A stretch of 38,358 nucleotides of DNA from an uncultured Desulfuromonadales bacterium (GTDB taxonomy: Bacteria > Desulfobacterota > Desulfuromonadia > Desulfuromonadales > Geopsychrobacteraceae). Position 1 is the first letter of the stretch, and the number at the start of each line of letters is the position of its first letter. Below the pieces are notes generated by a model. The model was not told the origin of the DNA. It ran no database searches and was given only the letters and a program-made list of their open reading frames with translations. Of the stretch, positions 1-10,412 are shown one piece after another. The translations under genes and the position numbers were made by a program. The stretch spans positions 1 through 38,358 of the forward strand of contig CALZHR010000132.1 in the NCBI GenBank assembly GCA_945787335.1, written 5' to 3'.

Positions 1-593
1 CGCCAGTCCTGACGGGACAGCAGGGGAAACTCTCCCCAATTCCCCCCACACATTTGCATCAGCGACTGAACGAATTCCTGCCATTCGGCGCTCTGGTGTT
101 TTTCGTCCAGCGTATCCGGTTCCGGCGTGGTCAACTCTGGCGCGCCAGAGGCCTCAGCCGACCCGACCCCGGCGTCCTCTTCGCCGAGCAGGGACTGCAG
201 CCGGATCAGCTCCTGGCTCATGCCGGTCAACTTCTCCGTCAGGCAACGCAGTTCGGTCTGGACGCCCAGGACCTGTTGCTGCGTTTCGGCCGCCGCCTCC
301 AGGACCGGCTGCCTGCCTTGCGGAGGACGCTGCACCTGGTTCACTGCCCCCCCGTCGGCTTCAAGAGCCTGCTCCCAGAAGCAGAAGCCCGCCCCGGCGC
401 CGGTGCCGGCGAACGCCTTGGCCGTGGCAAACGACTCGGGATCAGCCTGATTGATGGCACAGTATTCCGCAAATCCGGCTGCGCGGTGCTCACGAACCAG
501 AGCGATGAAGGCCGCCTGGGCATTCGTTTGGTCGGCAAAGACCCGTGGTTGGGCCGCCGTTCCGGAGACGATCATTTGAACGATATAGAGCAC
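1..593 (-). CDS. Hypothetical protein, 3' end beyond the window
   Basis: An open minus-strand frame without stops runs from a GTG at 593-591 off the left window edge, giving at least 197 residues. The GTG is preceded by a GAGGGGG ribosome-binding site six bases upstream. The N-terminus (LYIVQMIVSGTAAQPRVFAD) is followed by an Ala-rich helical region. A likely coiled coil spans about residues 105-140 (Gln/Glu/Leu-rich, TQQQVLGVQTELRCLTEKL), then comes an acidic linker and a Trp-containing tail. I recognise no catalytic motif and do not know the family. It follows the 115-residue gene at 653-1000 by 59 bp on the same strand, so the two are probably co-transcribed. The plus-strand frames over this stretch are Arg/Pro-rich shadows. 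The coding call is solid; the function is unknown. Confidence 0.7.
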   Translation of the reverse strand, partial: MLYIVQMIVSGTAAQPRVFADQTNAQAAFIALVREHRAAGFAEYCAINQADPESFATAKAFAGTGAGAGFCFWEQALEADGGAVNQVQRPPQGRQPVLEAAAETQQQVLGVQTELRCLTEKLTGMSQELIRLQSLLGEEDAGVGSAEASGAPELTTPEPDTLDEKHQSAEWQEFVQSLMQMCGGNWGEFPLLSRQDW

Positions 594-652
594 GTAAGCC
601 CCCTCTTTTATGGATGATAACCAGTTGCCTGATCCCGAACCGATATCTTGGT

Positions 653-1000
653 TCAGGGCTTTCGCTGAATAATGATGCGGTATTCCGACTGCAGCGCGCA
701 GCACAAACCTTCTGCGCCGCTGCCGAGCGAGCCCTGGCAGGCGAGCTTGCCCTGGGTCCGTTGCTCACCGCTGCGGATCAGCTCAGCGATAGACGGCGCA
801 TAGTCAAAGCCCCCAGCGACGCATTCATCCCGTGAGCAGTCAAGCCGTAAGGCCACGGTCGAATTCTCGGTAAAGATAATTTGCTGGTAGTTCGGTTCGG
901 CCTCTGCGTCCGCCTCCTCGAAGGCGACAAACAGCGTGAGCCTTTCAATGTCGGGGTAAAGGTCGCAGAGTCTCAGGTGGCCGGTTTCGATTGAATTCAT
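653..1000 (-). CDS. Small hypothetical protein (115 aa), cysteine-containing
   Basis: ATG at 1000 has an AGAAGG ribosome-binding site about five bases upstream. The protein is acidic and looks like a real folded domain (ERLTLFVAFEEADAEAEPNY, then a region with several Cys, then YRIIIQRKP at the end). Cysteines at about 12, 55, 60, 88, 99 and 100, including a CSRDEC pair and a CC pair, could bind a metal or form disulfides, but no signal peptide is visible, so a cytoplasmic location is more likely. No family is recognised. It heads a probable two-gene operon with the gene at 1-593 and is preceded by a well-formed promoter at 1067-1095. Confidence 0.65.
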   Translation of the reverse strand: MNSIETGHLRLCDLYPDIERLTLFVAFEEADAEAEPNYQQIIFTENSTVALRLDCSRDECVAGGFDYAPSIAELIRSGEQRTQGKLACQGSLGSGAEGLCCALQSEYRIIIQRKP

Positions 1001-1327
1001 ATGACCTTCTTTGGCAGATGGATTCGGCAGCGCGGGTTGTTGAGTGCCGGAGTCGGGTGAAGGCTAAGAATAGTGGCTGGGTGGGGGGATTGCAATGCGC
1101 AAAATGGCCTGAAGGGGCCTGACAGTCGCATCGAACACTTGCCGCAACTGTTGATATGGCTGTCCACCGCTCGCCCTTCTGAAAATGAAGAACGGTGAAA
1201 TTTAACTGACTATTTTCCGAGGCATTCATTGCCTTACATCTTAGGCAAATATCTAACGGCATTAAAGACGTCGCAACTGAATTGATTGGGCCATAATGTC
1301 CAACAGGGTTCACCCGAGAACTTATGG
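1001..1327. other. Intergenic stretch between the hypothetical operon and larA
   Basis: This 327 bp stretch carries the promoter at 1067-1095 on the minus strand. Otherwise I see no gene: the minus frame that covers it lacks a ribosome-binding site and has no recognisable protein character. The part at 1190-1310 is AT-richer than the surroundings. No clear intrinsic terminator for the larA-family gene ending at 1328 is visible. Confidence 0.5.
1067..1095 (-). promoter_or_regulatory. Sigma70-type promoter for the two-gene minus operon
   Basis: Reading the minus strand, TTGCAA (1095-1090) and TATTCT (1072-1067) are separated by exactly 17 bases. The predicted start of transcription near 1060 leaves a leader of about 60 nt before the ATG at 1000. 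This is a sequence match only. Confidence 0.45.
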
Positions 1328-2602
1328 TCAGCCAACCTTGAGGATCAGCAGCGGCCCGTCCGGCACGATCGCCCAGCGGGCGTTCTGACCGAAGCGGTTC
1401 AGCAGTTCTTTGATCGCCTGGTTGATTCTAGCCACCGGGCGGAAGTGGAAGCGCTCCAGGGTGGCGGCGTCGATTCCGGTGGTGTGGACCCAGATCTCGT
1501 TCTTCAGCATCACCTGGTAGGTTTCCTGCGCGCACCACTGGTCGGGGATGAAGAACTCCTTTTTCATCAGCTTGTCGATGAACGCCTGCGGCGTGGTGGC
1601 GTGCTCGAAGACCTCGCGGTATTCCTCGCTGCCGAACCCTTCCAGGCATTCGGTGGCGATCAGGATCACCCCGCCTTTGCGGGTCGCCCCGGCGACGCCC
1701 GAGATCCCCTTGGCGGTCTGGTAGAGGTTGCAGTCGAGCGGCGCGCCGGCGTTGCTGGTGACGACGAAATCGAGCGGCTCATCCAGAGTCTTTACGCAGT
1801 GGCGGGAGAGGAACTCCACCCCGGCCAGGTGGGCTTCGACCGGGTGGCCGGAGAAGACCCCGGTCAGCTGCTTCGCCGTGTCGAGGGTCACGTTGACGAT
1901 GAAATCGGCCCCGGCCTTGGCCATGATTTCCAACCCCGCTTCGTGGAAGGGGTTGCCGTCGAGCACCCCGTAACGGGTCTGCGGGTGGGCGACCATCTCC
2001 GGGCCGTGCATGAATTCCAGCGTCTTCACCGAGGAGATCCCCGGCAGGATCGATTTGCGCCCGCCGGAGAAGCCGGCCCACATGTGCGGCTCGATGAAGC
2101 CGGTGAGGATTTTCAGGTCGGCATGCAGATAATGTTTGTTGACCAGGGCCGGCACCCCGTCGCCGATCTGTCCGACCAGCTGCATATCATCCTGGTTTTT
2201 CGAGAAGTGGTTGATGATCCGGTAGCCGGCGGCGATCTGCTTGCCGACCAGCCGTTCCAGCTCCGCCCCCTCGTTGGGACGGTGGATGCCGGTGGCGATC
2301 AGGATGCTGATCTTTTCGCCGGGGATGCCCGCCGCCTCCAGCTGCTCGATGATCAGCGGCAGCAGCAGGGTGTTCGGCACCGGCCGGGTGATGTCGCTGA
2401 TGACGATCACCGCGTCGGCCTTGCCCCGGGCCAGCTCTTTGAGCGGTGCGCTGGCAATCGGTTTGCGCAGCGACTGCCGGACGGCCTCCTCCGGCGCGGC
2501 TAATACCTCGGTCTCCTGCGGATAGAGGACACCGATAAAGTTCGGCGTTTCCGGCGCCTCGATCTGCAGGCCCGCTTCACCATACTTGAGTTCAATGCGC
2601 AT
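1328..2602 (-). CDS. larA: LarA-family nickel-dependent lactate racemase homologue
   Basis: This cytoplasmic 424-residue protein matches the LarA (DUF2088) family in length and motifs. LarA interconverts D- and L-2-hydroxyacids using a pincer nickel-nucleotide (NPN) cofactor. Residues counted from the ATG at 2602: the substrate-binding SDITRP motif (D70, R73), H107 in GIHRP, H173 in EPHMWAGFSGGRKS, the cofactor-attaching lysine K183, and the nickel ligand H199 in FMHGPE. These correspond almost position for position to the known L. plantarum LarA residues. GTG at 2605 is a possible start, but GGGAGG sits five bases before the ATG and only two before the GTG. No larB, larC or larE cofactor genes are in the window. 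Family members act on various 2-hydroxyacids, so the true substrate is open. Confidence 0.88.
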   Translation of the reverse strand: MRIELKYGEAGLQIEAPETPNFIGVLYPQETEVLAAPEEAVRQSLRKPIASAPLKELARGKADAVIVISDITRPVPNTLLLPLIIEQLEAAGIPGEKISILIATGIHRPNEGAELERLVGKQIAAGYRIINHFSKNQDDMQLVGQIGDGVPALVNKHYLHADLKILTGFIEPHMWAGFSGGRKSILPGISSVKTLEFMHGPEMVAHPQTRYGVLDGNPFHEAGLEIMAKAGADFIVNVTLDTAKQLTGVFSGHPVEAHLAGVEFLSRHCVKTLDEPLDFVVTSNAGAPLDCNLYQTAKGISGVAGATRKGGVILIATECLEGFGSEEYREVFEHATTPQAFIDKLMKKEFFIPDQWCAQETYQVMLKNEIWVHTTGIDAATLERFHFRPVARINQAIKELLNRFGQNARWAIVPDGPLLILKVG

Positions 2603-2629
2603 CACAGCCTCCCTGTTTTAACCAGTATA

Positions 2630-2643
2630 GCGGAAATTTCCGC
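2630..2643. promoter_or_regulatory. 14 bp perfect palindrome upstream of larA
   Basis: GCGGAAATTTCCGC is a perfect palindrome 28 bp before the larA start. On the minus strand it directly abuts TATACT (2628-2623), a good -10 element, so it would lie in the -35/-10 spacer, a typical repressor position. The -35 is poor. The link to regulation is inferred. Confidence 0.35.
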
Positions 2644-2756
2644 CAGATCCTGCGGATGCTGATTCCGCCCTGTCGGAGGATTAAATTTCTCCTCGCCGCA
2701 GCCTGCCCTGTGGTAAGAATAGCGGCGGAAACTTTTCTCTGGAAATCAGGAAGTCG

Positions 2757-4949
<2,193 letters not shown>

Positions 4950-5050
4950 CCGGGTCGAAATTTTCTGAATAATATCGACAGCCTTGCTTTATCCGGCGAT
5001 TCAGCCGCTGGAAATAAGGCCGCAGCTGCGCTGAACTTCGATTAGAATCC

Positions 5051-5079
5051 TTTTGTTTATTGGTCGGTTTGGCTATAAT
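5051..5079 (+). promoter_or_regulatory. Promoter before mltA
   Basis: A perfect TATAAT at 5074-5079 stands 17 bp after a weak TTTTGT -35 at 5051-5056. It would start transcription near 5086, about 33 nt before the mltA ATG. Confidence 0.4.
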
Positions 5080-5118
5080 CGGAGCTTGTTTGTGGCTAAT
5101 CAGACCTAACGGAACTTA

Positions 5119-6366
5119 ATGATGAAACGCCTTCTTTTTTCATTGCTGCTGTTGTTGCTGCTGGCCGCCTGCGCGACGCAGACGCCCCCTCCGGCCGAAC
5201 CGCCGGAACTTCCCCCGCTGCCGATTGAAGAAGAGATCCCGCCTGTCGTGGAACCGCCGCCGGCGCTACCAGCCGAGCCGCTGCTGCCGGTGGACTGGAC
5301 GGAGATCGAAGGCTGGCAGGAGGATCGCCACGGGCCGGCCCTCGAGACCTTTCAGGGCAGCTGCAAGGCGCTGTCCCGGCGGATCCGCTGGCAGCGGGTC
5401 TGCGAAGAGGCGCTGAGGATCGAACCGAGTGATGACCTTGCGGCTCGTGAGTTTTTTGAGACCTTCTTCCAGCCCCATCAGGTGCGCAACGAAGACGGCA
5501 GCATCGAGGGGATGATCACCGGCTACTACGGACCGGAGCTGGAGGGGAGCCGGGTGCAGACCGAGCGTTTCCGGCATCCCCTGTACGCCCAGCCGGATGA
5601 CCTGCTGATTGTCGACCTGGACGAGATCTATCCCGAGTTGAACAACTACCGGCTGCGCGGTCGGGTGGTCGGCAACCGGGTGGTGCCCTACTTCGATCGC
5701 TACCAGATCGACAACGGCGAGAATCCGCTCGACGGCCACGAGCTGTTCTGGGTCGAGGACCCGGTCGAGCTGTTCTTCCTGCACATTCAGGGGTCGGGGC
5801 GCATCCGCCTGCCGGACGGCGAGCTGGTGATGGTCAACTACGCCAACCAGAACGGCCATCGTTACCGCTCCATCGGCAAGCTGCTGCTCGACCGGGGTGC
5901 CATGACCCGTAACCAGATGTCGATGCAGAACATCGCCCGCTGGGTGACGGAGAACCCCGAGGCGGGCAAGCAGCTGCTGGCGGAGAATCCCAGCTACGTG
6001 TTCTTTCGCGAGCTCCCCGCCGAATACACCTCCCCGCCCGGCTCCCTGGGGGTGCCGCTGACCGCCCGGCGCAGCCTCGCCGTCGATCCGCGCACCATTC
6101 CCCTCGGCGCGCCGGTATTTCTGGCCACCAGCTTTCCCGGCAGCGAAGAGCCGCTGAATCAACTGATGGTCGCCCAGGATACCGGCGGGGCGATCAAGGG
6201 GCGGGTGCGGGCCGACTTCTTCTGGGGGATGGGCAACGCCGCGGGCCAGATCGCCGGGCGGATGAAGCAGGCCGGCAGGCTCTGGCTGCTGCTGCCGAAA
6301 CTGGCCGCTGAGACCGCCCTGCAAACCCAACTTCCGCCGGAAAAGAGTCCGGCGCCGCTGAACTGA
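5119..6366 (+). CDS. mltA: Membrane-bound lytic murein transglycosylase A (MltA), lipoprotein
   Basis: MltA cleaves the MurNAc-GlcNAc bond of peptidoglycan, releasing 1,6-anhydro-muropeptides, and is anchored in the outer membrane by lipid. The 415-residue product begins MMKRLLFSLLLLLLLAACA with lipobox LAAC (Cys at 18). A Pro/Glu-rich spacer to about residue 55 follows. The MltA barrel contains MITGYYGPELEGS near 133 and HIQGSGRI near 223. The C-terminal 3D domain has QDTGGAIKGRVRADFFWG (Asp near 354 and 366), the conserved acid-containing motif of the family. A second ATG at 5122 is equally possible. It stands alone between priA and the hydrolase gene and has its own promoter. Confidence 0.93.
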   Translation: MMKRLLFSLLLLLLLAACATQTPPPAEPPELPPLPIEEEIPPVVEPPPALPAEPLLPVDWTEIEGWQEDRHGPALETFQGSCKALSRRIRWQRVCEEALRIEPSDDLAAREFFETFFQPHQVRNEDGSIEGMITGYYGPELEGSRVQTERFRHPLYAQPDDLLIVDLDEIYPELNNYRLRGRVVGNRVVPYFDRYQIDNGENPLDGHELFWVEDPVELFFLHIQGSGRIRLPDGELVMVNYANQNGHRYRSIGKLLLDRGAMTRNQMSMQNIARWVTENPEAGKQLLAENPSYVFFRELPAEYTSPPGSLGVPLTARRSLAVDPRTIPLGAPVFLATSFPGSEEPLNQLMVAQDTGGAIKGRVRADFFWGMGNAAGQIAGRMKQAGRLWLLLPKLAAETALQTQLPPEKSPAPLN

Positions 6367-6482
6367 CCGGAACCCTCAATCCCCCTCCTGACAGAGCAAA
6401 GCCTGAGTTTCCTGCTACAATTTACCCGCAGTGACATTGCTGATTTCTGCACAGATCGATTCATTGCCCTGAGGCGGATGCT

Positions 6483-7313
6483 TTGGTTGCCATGCAGTAC
6501 CGTTCGATTGCCGGACAACAGATTGCCTATCATAAATCTGGCGCCGGGGACCCGCTGGTTCTGGTTCACGGGATCACCACCTACTCCTTTGTCTGGGACC
6601 TGTTGATCCCGCATCTACAGCCGCATTTCAGCGTCTATCGTTTCGACCTGCTCGGCTGCGGCGACTCGGCAATGCCGCTCGACCAGTCTTACGCGCTGGT
6701 CGATCACGCCGAGCGGCTGGCCGAGCTGCTCGCTCAGCTGCAGATCGAGCGACCGCACCTGGTGGGGCATGACCTGGGCGGCGGCATCGCGCAGATTTTC
6801 GCCGTGCGCTATCCCGCCAAGCTGCGCAGTCTCTGCCTGCTCAATCCGGTCGGCTACGATCACTGGCCGGTGCAACCGATCAGTATCATGCGGACGCCGG
6901 TGATTCGCCAGCTGTTGATGGCGATTGTCGACCGGCGGTTGTTCAGAATCGCCATAGAGCGTGGCCTGTATGACAAACAGAAGCTGACGCCTGAGTTGCT
7001 GGAACGGTATTGGAAGCCTCTCGCCACCGCACAGGGGCGCAAGGCATTTCTGCATTTCGCCAAGTGTCTCGACAATCGTGATTTGACTGCAATTTCGGGA
7101 CAGTTGCAGAGCATCGACCTGCCGACGTTGATCCTCTGGGGCAGCGCCGATCCCTATCTGTCGGAAGAGATCGTCGAACGCCTGCACCGAGAGATCCCCG
7201 GCAGCCGGCTGCAACGCTGTGCGACGGCCGCACATTATTTGATGATCGATGAACCGGAGTGGGTCGCTGAACAGATCCGCCAGTTTCTCCAGGAGCTCGA
7301 CGCGATTGACTGA
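6483..7313 (+). CDS. Alpha/beta hydrolase with aspartate nucleophile
   Basis: A 276-residue alpha/beta-hydrolase-fold enzyme, probably cytoplasmic. The N-terminal LVLVHGITTYSFVW carries the HG oxyanion loop (29-30). The nucleophile elbow reads GHDLGGG, placing Asp97 where serine hydrolases have Ser; this is the arrangement of haloalkane dehalogenases and epoxide hydrolases. WGSADPYLS (D223) and AAHYLMID (H251) complete the triad. The start is TTG at 6483, supported by GAGGCGG at 6471-6477 five bases upstream; the next in-frame ATG at 6492 is too far from it. The 3' end overlaps the start of the histidine kinase gene by about 8 bp, suggesting translational coupling. The natural substrate cannot be told from sequence. 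Confidence 0.85.
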   Translation: MVAMQYRSIAGQQIAYHKSGAGDPLVLVHGITTYSFVWDLLIPHLQPHFSVYRFDLLGCGDSAMPLDQSYALVDHAERLAELLAQLQIERPHLVGHDLGGGIAQIFAVRYPAKLRSLCLLNPVGYDHWPVQPISIMRTPVIRQLLMAIVDRRLFRIAIERGLYDKQKLTPELLERYWKPLATAQGRKAFLHFAKCLDNRDLTAISGQLQSIDLPTLILWGSADPYLSEEIVERLHREIPGSRLQRCATAAHYLMIDEPEWVAEQIRQFLQELDAID

Positions 7314-9759
7314 ACAGCAGGTCAAAGACCTTCAGGACCGCCTGAAGGTGCTGGAAGCGGAAAACGCCATGCTGATCGAGCAGGCCGAGGACGCGCAGCT
7401 GCTCGGCGCGCTGGCAGAAACGATCAGCGCTCAGGGCGATCTTGAGGGGATGCTCGACAGCGCCCTGGAAAAGCTTGCCCTGCTCAAAGCTCTCGATCTG
7501 GTGGCGCTGTGTCGCAAACTGGAATCGGGTTGGCAGATCGAGCGCTGCTATCAGGCTGAAGGGGATGAGCCGCTGCAGGGAGTGCCGCTGCACCTTGCGG
7601 ATGAGAGTGAACAGCTGCTGGGCGCAGACGACGCCTGCCGGCTCCTGCCACAGTTGCAGGTGCCCTGCAAAGAGCTGTTGCTGATCCCCTTTGAGGCGGC
7701 GGTCTTCGGGGCGGGGCTGGTGCTGTTGGGACACTGCCGAGCGGAAGACGGCTCATTGCAGGACAGCCGGGCGGTGCTGTCCCAGGTGGTGGAGACCCTC
7801 GCGCTGAACCTGGAAAACCGGCTGCTGCTGCAGAGTTTTCAGCAGGCCAACATCAACCTGGACCGCGAGCTGTCCAGTCGCGAGCAGCAGCTCGAGAACA
7901 GCGAAACGCTCTTTCGGACCGTCATCGAACAGGCGCACGAGGCCTTCTTTCTGCATGATAACAATGGACGTTTTTTGCAGGTTAACGAGCGCGCCTGCGC
8001 CAGCCTCGGCTACAGCAAGGAGGAGCTGCTGCAGCTGACGGTGGTTGACGTCGACGAAAGTCTGAGTAAAGAGACGTTCAAACTGTTCCTGGCCAATTTT
8101 TCCGGGACCGATCACCAGCGGATCCGCTCCCTCGCCCGCTGCAAGGATGGCCGGACTTTTCCGGTCGAGGTCAATGTCAGTCACGTGCAGCTGGCCGGGG
8201 AGGACTACTTTCTGGCCCTGGTGCAGGATATCTCCGAGCTGGTCAAGCTTGAAGAGTTGCAGCTGCAGCTTGACCTGCTGATGGACAACCTGCCCGATGT
8301 CGTCAGCATGCTCAAACCAGACGGCGAGGTCGTTTACCTGAACCAGGCCGGCCGGGAGCTGTTCGGGATCAGCAGGCGGGAACGACTGCAGCTGCGGTTG
8401 AGCGATCTGATGCCGGAACGGGCGGCCAAGCGCTGCCTTGAAACGCACATCCCCAAAGCGCTGGAGGAGGGCACCTGGACCGGGGAGAGTCTGCTGGTTT
8501 CCGCTGCCAGGGAGGTCGTGCCGACCCTGCAGACGATCGTCGCCCCGCGCGACAAGACCGGCCAGCAACCCTATATTTTCTGCATCGAGCGGGATCTGCG
8601 GGAGCTGCGGCGGCTGGAGGAGCAATTTGTCCAGGCGCAGAAGATGGAGGCGATCGGCACCCTGGTCGGCGGTCTGGCTCACGATTTCAATAACCTGCTG
8701 GCCGGGATCATGGGCAACCTGTTCCTGCTGCTGAAAAAGACCGAGGAGGGGCCGCAGAAGGAGCGCCTCAAGTCGATTCAGCAGATGTGCCAGGGCGCCG
8801 CCGGGATGATTTCACAGCTGCTGATCTTTGCCCGCAAGGATCTGGTCAAGATCGAGCCTGTCCGGCTGAAGCGGTTCATGCAGGAATTCAGCAAGATGTA
8901 CCAGGTGCTGATTCCGGAAAATATCTCTTTCGAGCTGGGAACGATCGACGCAGACCTGGTCGCCCTGACCGATGTCTCGCAGCTGCAGCAGGTGCTGGTC
9001 AATCTGCTGACCAATGCCCGTGACGCCCTGGACGGGCGCAGCAATCCGACCATCGGGGTCTCGATCGAGCCCTTTGACGCAGACGAAGCTTTTATCACCA
9101 AGCATGCCGATCTGGCCCAGCGGGAGTTGATCTGCCTGACCGTGATCGACAACGGCTGCGGGATTGCCGACGAGGTCCGCGACAGGATCTTCGATCCCTT
9201 CTTTACCACCAAGAAACTCAGCAAGGGGACCGGACTGGGGCTGGCGATGGTGTTCGGCGCCGTCCAGCGGCAGGGCGGCTGCCTGGCGATCGACAGCCAC
9301 CCGGGGCAGGGGACGATCGTGCGTCTCTATCTGCCGCGCCTGCGTGAAGTGACGGACGATATCCGGCTGACCAAGGGGGGGGAGCTCAGCTACGGCCAGG
9401 GCGAGCTGATCCTGTTGGCCGATGATGACAGCTTCGTGCGCGACAGCCACCAGGAAGCCCTGGTACAGCTCGGTTATCGGGTGCTGGCGGCGGCCGACGG
9501 TATTCAGGCGCTTGAAGCGCTGGACAATTTTCCGCAGATCGAACTGGCGATTCTCGACGTGGTGATGCCGAACCTCGATGGTGTCAGCGCCGGGGCGCAG
9601 ATGCGCAGCAACCGCCCGGAGCTGCCGATTCTGTATATGACCGGTTATGCCGAACGGCTCGACAGGCAGCAGGCTCTGCCGGCCGAAGCCGAGGTGCTGA
9701 CCAAGCCGGCGACCATGGCCGAGCTGAGCCAAAAGATTGCCCAGCTGCTCAAACGCTAG
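7306..9759 (+). CDS. Hybrid PAS sensor histidine kinase with receiver domain
   Basis: A soluble hybrid kinase of 817 residues from the preferred start. From the N-terminus: a short coiled coil (1-35), a GAF-like region (about 35-175), a Gln/Glu coiled coil, PAS 1 (about 202-312), PAS 2 (about 322-430), and a HisKA domain with phospho-His459 in GGLAHDFNNLLAG. An HATPase follows (N-box NLLTNARDAL near 566, DNGCGI near 615, GTGLGLAM near 641). Last is a receiver with ADDD near 705, phospho-Asp751 in LAILDVVMPNLDG and Lys800. No transmembrane segment is seen, so the signal is probably internal. ATG at 7249 would extend it 19 Ser/Arg-rich residues into the hydrolase gene and has no ribosome-binding site. 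TTG at 7306 has AGGAG ten bases upstream and is preferred. The stop TAG is part of the CTAG end of the repeat element. No separate response regulator is adjacent. Confidence 0.9.
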   Translation: MTEQQVKDLQDRLKVLEAENAMLIEQAEDAQLLGALAETISAQGDLEGMLDSALEKLALLKALDLVALCRKLESGWQIERCYQAEGDEPLQGVPLHLADESEQLLGADDACRLLPQLQVPCKELLLIPFEAAVFGAGLVLLGHCRAEDGSLQDSRAVLSQVVETLALNLENRLLLQSFQQANINLDRELSSREQQLENSETLFRTVIEQAHEAFFLHDNNGRFLQVNERACASLGYSKEELLQLTVVDVDESLSKETFKLFLANFSGTDHQRIRSLARCKDGRTFPVEVNVSHVQLAGEDYFLALVQDISELVKLEELQLQLDLLMDNLPDVVSMLKPDGEVVYLNQAGRELFGISRRERLQLRLSDLMPERAAKRCLETHIPKALEEGTWTGESLLVSAAREVVPTLQTIVAPRDKTGQQPYIFCIERDLRELRRLEEQFVQAQKMEAIGTLVGGLAHDFNNLLAGIMGNLFLLLKKTEEGPQKERLKSIQQMCQGAAGMISQLLIFARKDLVKIEPVRLKRFMQEFSKMYQVLIPENISFELGTIDADLVALTDVSQLQQVLVNLLTNARDALDGRSNPTIGVSIEPFDADEAFITKHADLAQRELICLTVIDNGCGIADEVRDRIFDPFFTTKKLSKGTGLGLAMVFGAVQRQGGCLAIDSHPGQGTIVRLYLPRLREVTDDIRLTKGGELSYGQGELILLADDDSFVRDSHQEALVQLGYRVLAAADGIQALEALDNFPQIELAILDVVMPNLDGVSAGAQMRSNRPELPILYMTGYAERLDRQQALPAEAEVLTKPATMAELSQKIAQLLKR

Positions 9760-9921
9760 TGTCCCGTTTGGTTAATTCCATTCGCTCATTTCGGCCCTTT
9801 TTGTTGCTGCCTGCGTTGCTCAAATTCGGCTTAGCTTTGGCTAGACCTGCATTTTCGCGCCTTGGCAGCAACAAAAATTGCACGAAATTATCTATAAAGG
9901 ACTAACCACACAGGACACTAG
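9756..9921. repeat. MITE-like 166 bp imperfect inverted repeat
   Basis: The ends CTAGTGTCC (9756-9764) and GGACACTAG (9913-9921) are perfectly inverted. Going inwards, the two arms also share TGGTTA, ATTTCG and a 14-base block, TTTTTGTTGCTGCC (9798-9811) against its complement at 9864-9877. The arms are about 56 bp and the central part about 52 bp. It carries no coding capacity, as expected of a miniature non-autonomous element or a palindromic interspersed repeat. CTAG at both outer edges could be the tip of the repeat or a 4 bp target duplication; CTAG is itself a palindrome, so the two cannot be separated. It supplies the stop codon of the kinase gene and lies 44 bp before the Nudix start. 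It is the only copy in the window. Confidence 0.7.
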
Positions 9922-9964
9922 GCGGCCACTGCCTGAAGTCAGAAGTGTTTCGGAGAGAAGTGAA

Positions 9965-10408
9965 ATGGAGCATCCCCGCCACATTCTCGTCGTCTGTTGC
10001 CTGGTGCGCAATGCCCGGCAAGAGGTCCTGCTGGTCAGACATCAGCGGCGCGGCTGGGAGCTGCCGCAGGGGCGGGTTGAAGAGGGGGAGGCGCTGCGCG
10101 ACGGGCTGCACCGCGAGGTGCTGGAGGAAACCGGAATCGAATTCGCCGCTGCGCAGCCGGCGGTGATCTGGTCGAAGCTTTCGGCGCCGGCGGCGGTGAT
10201 CGTCTGTTTCACCGCCAGCTATGCCGCCGGGCAGCCGACCGCCAGCGAAGAGACGCCGGAGGTTCGCTGGGTCACCGAAGAGCAGGCGCTGACGCTGATC
10301 GAACACCCGGTCAATCTGGATCGCTTCAAGGGTTTACTGCAGCACAGCGGTGTGCTGCAGCTGCGCAGCTACACCACCGGACCTTATCGGGTGGTCGATC
10401 AGCTTTAG
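9965..10408 (+). CDS. Nudix hydrolase
   Basis: A 147-residue single-domain Nudix protein. The Nudix box is complete: G-X5-E-X7-REVLEETGI, running from GRVEEGE to ETGIEF at about residues 36-58, preceded by GWELPQG. Members hydrolyse nucleoside diphosphates linked to another moiety; the GWELPQG-box type is also seen in RppH-like enzymes, but the substrate is not predictable here. ATG at 9965 has GGAGAGAAG seven bases upstream. An upstream in-frame start at 9878 would translate the inside of the repeat element and is rejected. The gene ends four bases from the convergent small lipoprotein gene. Confidence 0.88.
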   Translation: MEHPRHILVVCCLVRNARQEVLLVRHQRRGWELPQGRVEEGEALRDGLHREVLEETGIEFAAAQPAVIWSKLSAPAAVIVCFTASYAAGQPTASEETPEVRWVTEEQALTLIEHPVNLDRFKGLLQHSGVLQLRSYTTGPYRVVDQL

Positions 10409-10412
10409 CTGC

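Noticed and set aside
945..1313. A 122-residue minus-strand frame in the intergenic stretch
   Set aside because: No ribosome-binding site, overlap with the better gene at 653-1000 and with its promoter, and no protein-like pattern.
7249..7305. ATG start of the hybrid kinase inside the hydrolase gene
   Set aside because: No ribosome-binding site and a Ser/Arg-rich extension; TTG 7306 has AGGAG upstream.
9878..9964. Upstream extension of the Nudix protein
   Set aside because: It would translate part of the inverted-repeat element, and a good ribosome-binding site sits before ATG 9965.
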